Source: Planctomycetota bacterium (GTDB lineage Bacteria; Planctomycetota; Phycisphaerae; UBA1845). Taken from it: a DNA stretch of 6,673 nt. Shown in pieces: positions 1-3,856 of the stretch. The stretch is from the NCBI GenBank assembly GCA_022566435.1, contig JADFIX010000217.1, positions 1 through 6,673 of the forward strand. Reading direction: 5' to 3'. Below the pieces are notes generated by a model. It made no database searches. It was given only the letters and a program-made list of their open reading frames with translations, and was not told the DNA's origin. Both the position numbers and the translations under genes were made by a program. The stretch's first letter is position 1. Each line of letters opens with the position of its first letter.

Positions 1-29
1 CACGCTAAGCGGTTTTTCTGCGAGGGAAT

Positions 30-80
30 AGGTGTCAGGAAGATTTTCTAGGCTAGTTAAAACTCTTCCTGACACCTTTT
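30..80. repeat. REP-like palindrome 1 (GGTGTCAGGAAGA type)
   Basis: AGGTGTCAGGAAGA at 30-43 is the exact reverse complement of 64-77. The TTTT at 44-47 and AAAA at 59-62 extend the stem past a one-base bulge, leaving a loop that contains CTAG twice. The right arm runs into TTTTC, so as RNA it would also look like a rho-independent terminator for whatever lies upstream. From general knowledge, palindromes of this kind, with A/T-rich edges and a GGTGTCAGGA core, occur as dispersed elements linked to Y1/RAYT transposases. No such transposase is present here, so this would be a solo element. A gene remnant starts directly after it. Confidence 0.8.
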
Positions 81-81
81 C

Positions 82-336
82 TTGCTTCCGCAAGTGCCCG
101 AAGTCGTCCGGGAGCGTTTCATGCAGGAGGAACATGGGCACAAACAATTGGCCTGTACGGCCGGGCTGATCTGGTATTTCAATGCGGATGAGGAAACGCT
201 ACGGCTTTACCGGGCGTGGGCACAGGGAATCGCGGAAAACTACGCGACGATCGAGGATCCGCCCGAAATGGTGAAGGACGCACTTGCGAAGAAGGCGCCG
301 GCGCCCCTACGGCGTGCCAAGAAGACCAAGCAGTAG
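82..336 (+). CDS. Hypothetical protein, probable 5'-truncated gene remnant
   Basis: I do not recognise this 84-residue product. The frame is closed just upstream by a TGA at 70-72 inside the palindrome, so no coding sequence can continue leftward. The only starts are TTG at 82, GTG at 94 and ATG at 121, none with a convincing ribosome binding site at the right distance. The central part (about residues 8-60) is well mixed, with LIWYFNADEETLRLYRAWAQ looking helical and protein-like. The end is a basic, Ala/Pro/Lys-rich tail finishing KKTKQ, typical of a natural C-terminus. No signal peptide or membrane segment is seen. The best reading is the C-terminal piece of a larger protein cut off at the repeat. 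A genuine small protein is possible. Confidence 0.5.
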   Translation: MLPQVPEVVRERFMQEEHGHKQLACTAGLIWYFNADEETLRLYRAWAQGIAENYATIEDPPEMVKDALAKKAPAPLRRAKKTKQ

Positions 337-356
337 GTACCGCGGGGGAAGAGAAT

Positions 357-410
357 CGGTGCATCGTGGTATCGCCGCGGATACGAGGTTCCACGCGTTC
401 TCTTGCACCG
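357..410. other. Nested inverted repeat (possible structured 5' region or cruciform)
   Basis: CGGTGCA at 357-363 pairs with TGCACCG at 404-410. Inside it CGTGG at 365-369 pairs with CCACG at 391-395, and TATC at 370-373 pairs with GATA at 380-383. The three nested stems could form a hairpin with internal loops. No T-run follows, so it is not a standard terminator for the upstream remnant. It lies just before the two-gene unit starting at 492, and its right arm overlaps the -35 region of the candidate promoter. A binding site or a structured RNA are both possible; function is unknown. Confidence 0.35.
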
Positions 411-432
411 GAGCCCCTCTATCCGGTATGAT
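403..432 (+). promoter_or_regulatory. Candidate sigma-70-like promoter for the 492-1491 unit
   Basis: TATGAT at 427-432 matches the -10 consensus at five of six positions. TTGCAC at 403-408 is a weak -35 (TTG conserved) with an 18-bp spacer. Transcription would begin near 439, leaving a leader of about 50 nt before the ATG at 492. A purine-rich AGGTGGAG at 476-483 sits about 8 bp before that ATG and can act as the ribosome binding site. This is consensus matching only; promoters of the presumed phylum are poorly characterised. Confidence 0.3.
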
Positions 433-491
433 CAGAGTCGCGGTGGCTCGCGACAAGTGTTTACGAACGACGGAAAGGTGGAGCCTGCGGA

Positions 492-935
492 ATGACGTTG
501 GACAGCATATTCGGCGCTGTCGTTGGTGGCCTGCTGGTGCTCGGGTTGGTCTGGTTTTGGAACAGCCTTTTACCCAATATCCTTCAGGTATTCTACCATC
601 ATGAACCCAGCATCGGCGGGAAGTGGAAGACGACCTTCCGTGAAGATGACAAGGAGTTTAACGAGTCTGTCACGCTAACGCAAAAGGGGCGTCGCATAAA
701 GGGTTCGATTGTTCTCAGGGAATCTGACGACGAAACGACGACCTATAAGTTCCAAGGTACTTTCAGATATCTTATTCTCTCCGGAACCTATGAATCGACT
801 GATCCCTCCGACTACGAGCAGGGGGCATTCGCACTTAGGTACACGCGGCATGGTACATTTACGGGGCAGCATATTCTGCTGTCACGAAAAGGCGAACAAT
901 TGATTTCAAGCGACTATGAGTGGATTCGCGCTTAA
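492..935 (+). CDS. Membrane-anchored beta-strand-rich protein of unknown function
   Basis: This 147-residue protein starts with a hydrophobic stretch at about residues 6-35. That could be one long membrane helix or a tight two-pass hairpin, with few charges. The remaining ~110 residues are soluble and strand-rich: a GGKW entry motif (42-45), a VTLTQKGRRIKGSI segment (60-73), an LILSGTYES segment (94-102), GAFALRY (111-117) and a C-terminal DYEWIR (141-146). Alternating hydrophobic residues and repeated Gly-ended strands suggest a small beta-barrel like lipocalin or avidin folds. Membrane anchor plus small barrel is also the plan of Cap15-type CBASS effectors, but I see no nucleotide cyclase nearby, and the likeness is architectural only. 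AGGTGGAG at 476-483 supports the ATG. The end overlaps the next gene by 20 bp, implying translational coupling. Codon use is less GC-rich than in the glyS sequence downstream (31/60 G+C at 601-660). Confidence 0.8.
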   Translation: MTLDSIFGAVVGGLLVLGLVWFWNSLLPNILQVFYHHEPSIGGKWKTTFREDDKEFNESVTLTQKGRRIKGSIVLRESDDETTTYKFQGTFRYLILSGTYESTDPSDYEQGAFALRYTRHGTFTGQHILLSRKGEQLISSDYEWIRA

Positions 936-1491
936 ACTGAAGATCATAGAGCCCCATGAGAACGATCTCGACGGCACATATTCTTTCTGCGCGAAGTGTC
1001 CATCTAACGGGAATTGTTGTAGCAAGGTCAGGCCCGGCGGGAGGATCGATCCTCCGCTCCTATTCGACAGAGACGTTCGGCAAATCGAGAGATTTGTAAA
1101 ACAAGCGGTCGATTCCTTCTCAACGCATGCAAGCAATCGCGGGCGGCACGCAAGGTTGATGCGCGCGGAGAAAGATGGGTGCTACTTCTATAGAGAGGGA
1201 AGGTGCGCCATCTATCATGTTCGCCCGCTGGACTGCCGCTTGTTTCCCCTCGACATTATCGAAAAATGCGAGAACAAGTTCGTATGGATCGCGTACACCC
1301 AATTCTGCCCTATAAAGTTCGACGCCCTCCAACTGCTTGAGCAGGCCAAGCACTTGATTCAACAATTAGGCGACAACATCGTCTCATATGCACGGGCGGA
1401 GACACCAGGGTTGGACAAAGAACCGTATATCGAACTATGTGACGTCCACGTCCCAATCGAATCGAGGGTGGTGCGCGAGGGGCACACGTGA
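916..1491 (+). CDS. YkgJ-family cysteine-cluster (CxxCxxxCC-type) protein
   Basis: This 191-residue, apparently cytosolic protein carries the cysteine pattern of the YkgJ family, thought to chelate zinc or iron-sulfur. It has C25-x2-C28-x5-C34-C35, then C89-x7-C97 within GCYFYREGRCAIY, and C107 in RPLDCRLFPLD, the family's most recognisable motif. C131 (QFCP) may complete the site; C118 and C175 are further cysteines. Length is normal for the family. No enzymatic role is established for YkgJ proteins, though some are suspected in metal handling or protein modification. The ATG at 916 lies inside the preceding gene and has no good ribosome binding site of its own, so reinitiation or coupling from the upstream stop at 933-935 is likely. 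The two genes therefore probably work together. The region after residue 140 is unremarkable, mostly helical, and ends in a charged tail. The specific function is unknown. Confidence 0.85.
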   Translation: MSGFALKLKIIEPHENDLDGTYSFCAKCPSNGNCCSKVRPGGRIDPPLLFDRDVRQIERFVKQAVDSFSTHASNRGRHARLMRAEKDGCYFYREGRCAIYHVRPLDCRLFPLDIIEKCENKFVWIAYTQFCPIKFDALQLLEQAKHLIQQLGDNIVSYARAETPGLDKEPYIELCDVHVPIESRVVREGHT

Positions 1492-1530
1492 GTGCCCGCA
1501 GATGGTCGGGCTGGAAATGTGTCAGGGAAC

Positions 1531-1614
1531 AAAAGAGGACATTCTAATTTTGTTGACGGGTAGCTGGAAAGGAAGCCCGCGATAGGGGGACGAAAAAGTA
1601 GAATGTCCCCTTTT
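1531..1614. repeat. REP-like palindrome 2 (GGGGACATTCTA type)
   Basis: The 21-bp left arm at 1531-1551 (core GAGGACATTCTA) and right arm at 1594-1614 (core TAGAATGTCCCC) are inverted copies matching at 19 of 21 positions, each bordered by A- or T-runs. The 42-bp interior contains a short CGGG/CCCG stem at 1557-1579. Sequence differs from the palindrome at 30-80, but the design is the same: A/T edge, GA-rich core, short loop. As general knowledge, GGGGACATTCTA-type palindromes flank Y1/RAYT transposase genes in several phyla. Here no transposase lies between the arms, so it would be a MITE-like or solo element. The right arm contains the start codon of the truncated glyS. Confidence 0.85.
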
Positions 1615-2523
1615 CCTTTCAAAGTCTACCTCCGCCCCGAGACCGCTCAAGGCATTTTCGTCAACTTCAAGAATGTCATGGACTCGACACGGGTTAAAAT
1701 CCCCTTCGGCATCGCCCAAATCGGCAAGGCCTTTCGCAACGAGATCAACCCGCGAAACTTCACCTTCCGCTCGCGCGAGTTCGAGCAGATGGAGATCGAG
1801 TTCTTCTGCAAGCCGGACACCTCCAAGATGTGGTACGAGTTCTGGCGCGACGTGCGCATCAAATGGTACGAATCGCTCGGCATCCAAAGCGACAGCCTCC
1901 GCCCCCGCGAGCAGACCGAGGACGAACTGGCCCACTACAGCGACGCCTGCACGGACATCGAATACTTGTTTCCCTTCTCCGAGGAACCACAGGAACTCGA
2001 AGGCGTGGCCCACCGCGGCGATTTCGACCTGAAGGCCCACGGCAAGGCAGCCAAGAACAAGGACACCGCCTTCGCCGTCGTCGACGACGCGACCCACGAA
2101 CGATTCGTGCCGCACGTCATCGAACCGTCGGCCGGCGTCGATCGATTCATCCTGGCCACGATCACCGAGGCTTACACTTTCGACGAGAACCGCGCCAGTC
2201 CGGAGTTCATGAAGTTCCACCCGCGCCTCGCCCCGATCAAGGCCGCCGTCTTCCCGCTGGTGGCCAAGGACGGCATGCCCGACATCGCCGAGCCGATCTA
2301 TCGCGAGATCAAAAAGCATTTCCCCTGCCAATACGACGCCAAGCAGTCGATCGGCAAGCGCTACGCCCGCATGGACGAGGCCGGTACGCCGTTCTGCTTC
2401 ACGATCGACGGCACGACCAAGGAAGACGGCACGGTCACGGTCCGCAACCGCGACGACGCATCGCAAGACCGCATCGATAAGTCCCGCTGCCTGGAGTACT
2501 TGCGGGATAAGTTGGGGATGTAG
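1603..2523 (+). CDS. glyS: Glycyl-tRNA synthetase (alpha2, class II), N-terminally truncated; likely pseudogene
   Basis: GlyRS charges tRNA-Gly using ATP and glycine. This product has 306 residues, against roughly 460-560 for intact alpha2-type enzymes. Recognisable GlyRS sequence starts abruptly at residues 8-9 with YLRPETAQGIFVNF. It continues through class II motif 2 (FRNE at 44-47 to REFEQMEIEFF at 58-68), the GVAHRGDFDLKAH block (134-146) and motif 3 (EPSAGVDRFILA, Arg181). An HGTP-type anticodon-binding domain follows at about 206-306 (HPRLAPIKAAVFPL, SIGKRYARMDEAGTPF). Motif 1, which forms the dimer interface, and all N-terminal catalytic parts are missing, so the enzyme should not work. 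The first seven residues and the ATG come from the right arm of the adjacent palindrome, so the break is exactly at the repeat. A weak GGGGG at 1585-1589 is too far for a good ribosome binding site. The downstream part is undamaged and free of stops, implying a recent break or an assembly join. G+C is high (38/60 at 1861-1920). Confidence 0.93.
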   Translation: MSPFPFKVYLRPETAQGIFVNFKNVMDSTRVKIPFGIAQIGKAFRNEINPRNFTFRSREFEQMEIEFFCKPDTSKMWYEFWRDVRIKWYESLGIQSDSLRPREQTEDELAHYSDACTDIEYLFPFSEEPQELEGVAHRGDFDLKAHGKAAKNKDTAFAVVDDATHERFVPHVIEPSAGVDRFILATITEAYTFDENRASPEFMKFHPRLAPIKAAVFPLVAKDGMPDIAEPIYREIKKHFPCQYDAKQSIGKRYARMDEAGTPFCFTIDGTTKEDGTVTVRNRDDASQDRIDKSRCLEYLRDKLGM

Positions 2524-2528
2524 AGGAA

Positions 2529-2623
2529 GCGACGTAGCGACGTAGCGACGAAGCGACGAAGGGAGAAGATGACCATTGGGCTTTCTTCGTCGGTTCGTCG
2601 TTTCACGCTCCCTTCACGCTCCC
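2529..2623. repeat. Tandem 8-mers forming a long hairpin, plus an 11-bp tandem duplication
   Basis: Four head-to-tail copies of GCGACG(T/A)A lie at 2529-2560, six bases after the glyS stop. The stretch 2544-2565 pairs with 2581-2602 across a 15-nt loop. As RNA this gives 22 positions with one mismatch and three G-U pairs, because the right arm holds the complementary repeat (TTCGTCG twice). TTCACGCTCCC then occurs twice in tandem at 2602-2612 and 2613-2623. The hairpin could stop transcription or protect the 3' end of glyS RNA, but there is no T-run immediately after it. A dispersed repeat family is equally possible. Confidence 0.7.
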
Positions 2624-3264
2624 TCGCCGGTCGCCCTCAGTCTTCGCACTCGCTAGTCGCTCGCGCTCAGCCTTCAATCGCTCCGTCGCTTGTTATCAGT
2701 ATCAATCCTCATCCAGAACCGCCATCGCATCACCGACGGGGTAGTCATTGGCTCGCCGTATTGCGGACGGTCTCGCCGAACCGGACGGGCCGGGCTCGCA
2801 ATACGCCAGTCATCGTCCGGGGCGAAGTCGGCGGTCTTCGACAGGTGCCCGCCATGCCGCCCGGCCGAAAACGAAGCCATTTTCGGAGAAGGAATCCGCG
2901 TTAACGGGGTCAAGGAGGCAGCAAATGGGTTCGTTTGGCGCATTTTTTCTTTTCTCCGAGGTGACGTCGGCTCAGGGAGTCTACGGACCGGCACTCAAGA
3001 ACGCTGCACGTGCTCGCTGGTGGCCAAGGGAGGTTACGATCGCAGGGCGCGGCGGAGAAAGGCGGCGAGGTGATCTCGCCAGGGCTTGGCGATCGTTGAG
3101 CGGTCCGATCCGTTGCGATAGCCGTTTGAGTGCGACGGGTGCTGAGTGGAACGGGACGCGCGATCCGTGGATGGCTTGCGGCGATCGGTGGTCTGCCACG
3201 CGGCGCAAGCGGTGGAGAATATACTCGACCGTGGTGCGAACGATGCGACGCGCGAGACGGCACC
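2624..3264. other. Intergenic stretch without a supported gene
   Basis: No frame on either strand gives a convincing protein. The open frames present are Arg/Pro/Ser-rich in all registers, as expected from GC-rich non-coding DNA, and lack credible starts. One distinctive piece is AAATGGGTTCGTTTGGCGCA at 2923-2942, followed by a T-run. Read on the minus strand it gives MRQTNPF, a string I recall as recurring in short spurious proteins of planctomycete-like assemblies. It is therefore more likely a dispersed repeat than a gene. The part from 3034 to 3240 contains nothing I recognise. Confidence 0.5.
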
Positions 3265-3293
3265 ACGCCTGGGTGGGGGATGGGCAGGCGTAG
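3265..3293 (+). repeat. 29-bp direct repeat, copy A
   Basis: This 29-bp segment (core CTGGGTGGGGGATGGGCAGG) matches 3467-3495 at 25 of 29 positions in the same orientation. Both copies end in TAG. Copy A leads straight into the palindromic repeat at 3283-3356. The two copies bracket the trpE remnant. They are too diverged for a fresh target-site duplication and are better read as two members of a dispersed repeat family. Confidence 0.65.
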
Positions 3294-3356
3294 GCCTGTC
3301 GCCCACTTTGCCTGCCGGCTCACAACGAATCGCGAACCCACCCTTGAAAGGGCGGG
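3283..3356. repeat. Palindromic repeat 3 (CCCACCCTTGAAAGGG type)
   Basis: Two stem-loops sit side by side. GGCAGGC at 3283-3289 pairs with GCCTGCC at 3310-3316. CCCACCCT at 3337-3344 pairs with AGGGCGGG at 3349-3356 across a TGAA loop with one A-C mismatch. The design resembles REP or BIME elements, but the sequence is unrelated to the two palindromes further left. The trpE remnant begins about ten bases after the second stem. Confidence 0.6.
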
Positions 3357-3366
3357 CCACCCGTCC

Positions 3367-3564
3367 CAGGTCGGCGCGGGTATCGTCGCCGACTCCCAAC
3401 CCGACCTCGAATACAAAGAGACCCTCCAAAAAGGTCAGAGCATGCTCAGCGCGCTGGATATCGCCAACGCGTGGGTGGGGAATGCGCAGGCTTAGAACTG
3501 AAATTCGCACGCCGGACAGGGCGCGGGCGGCTCGACGACGAGTTCAGCACCGGTCGACAAGTAG
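3367..3564 (+). pseudogene. trpE: C-terminal remnant of anthranilate synthase component I, interrupted by a repeat
   Basis: TrpE makes anthranilate from chorismate as the first step of tryptophan synthesis. Only its last part is present. From 3367 the frame reads QVGAGIVADSQPDLEY, then KETLQKG and SALDIANA. This is the conserved end of the chorismate-binding domain, where GAGIVADS and EYxETL are hallmarks, closest to TrpE rather than PabB or isochorismate synthases. Nothing upstream in this frame is TrpE-like; the preceding bases belong to the palindromic repeat. After about 3466 the frame enters direct-repeat copy B and stops at 3493-3495. Past that stop and a TGA at 3499-3501, the same frame reads SHAGQGAGGSTTSSAPVDK and ends with TAG at 3562-3564. 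That would suit a natural flexible TrpE tail. I infer, with less certainty, that the repeat was inserted into the tail. No start codon or promoter makes this expressible. Confidence 0.75.
3467..3495 (+). repeat. 29-bp direct repeat, copy B
   Basis: This is the partner of 3265-3293 (25 of 29 identical, core GTGGGTGGGGAATGCGCAGG). It falls within the trpE frame directly after the last recognisable TrpE residues and supplies an in-frame TAG. If the reading frame at 3505-3564 is the original TrpE tail, the inserted length, about 36-39 bp, kept the reading frame. Confidence 0.6.
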
Positions 3565-3773
3565 GATTGCGCCGGTCCCTGTAGAACGCCATCTTAATCC
3601 CATTCCTCGTCTTTCGTTTGCATTCCTGCCCGCGGTATAGGCTACATAGGTGGCGCCTAAATAGTCCGATTGTTTTCCCCGAGGATGGTGCGTATGATCC
3701 TATGTGTTCCTCATGCGGGCAGGTCGGCCCGTCTCGTTGGACTCGTATGCGGGAGCGGATCAGGTGCAAGCCT
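3565..3773. other. Intergenic stretch without a supported gene
   Basis: No open frame here looks coding. A weak stem, AGGAT at 3682-3686 with ATCCT at 3697-3701, and a palindromic GGCGCC near 3653 are the only structures seen. The large secreted-protein frame is open from an ATG at 3704, but residues encoded before 3827 are not signal-peptide-like and no ribosome binding site precedes 3704. I therefore treat this stretch as untranslated. Confidence 0.45.
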
Positions 3774-3803
3774 TTGAAAAGTCGCGAATCGGGCGGGAAT
3801 TAT
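3774..3803 (+). promoter_or_regulatory. Weak candidate promoter for the cysteine-rich secreted protein
   Basis: TTGAAA at 3774-3779 matches the -35 consensus at five of six positions. AATTAT at 3798-3803 matches the -10 at four of six, with an 18-bp spacer. A start of transcription near 3810 would fit translation from 3827 or 3857 and rule out 3704. TATTAT at 3808-3813 is an alternative -10 but lacks a spaced -35. Consensus matching only. Confidence 0.2.
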
Positions 3804-3856
3804 CGAGTATTATACAGCCCGTTGAGATGCGTTGCCGTCGGAACCCGCTCGCTTGC

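Noticed and set aside
125..136. AGGAGG followed by ATG at 134
   Set aside because: The motif is well spaced, but the frame from 134 ends after eleven codons, and the sequence is already coding in the frame of the 82-336 remnant.
1522..2466. A 314-residue open frame on the minus strand
   Set aside because: It lies opposite glyS, whose + strand product is an unmistakable GlyRS. The minus product is Val/Gly/Leu/Arg-rich with no recognisable motif, as expected from the complement of a GC-rich gene.
2696..2712. Fur-box-like TTGATACTGATAACA on the minus strand
   Set aside because: It fits the Fur consensus only partly, is not palindromic, and no gene start lies nearby.
2674..2994. A 106-residue minus-strand frame ending RWRFWMRIDTDNK
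   Set aside because: The piece around 2690-2735 looks slightly protein-like, but the rest contains the MRQTNPF dispersed-repeat string and low-complexity Arg/Pro sequence. No start signal is seen.
2748..3293. A 181-residue + strand frame
   Set aside because: It is Arg/Ser/Gly-rich throughout, spans the dispersed repeats, ends in direct-repeat copy A and shows no protein-family signal.
3704..3856. ATG at 3704 as the start of the secreted protein
   Set aside because: It would place about 50 polar residues before a good signal peptide, and no ribosome binding site precedes it. The codons between 3704 and 3827 do not read like a natural N-terminus.
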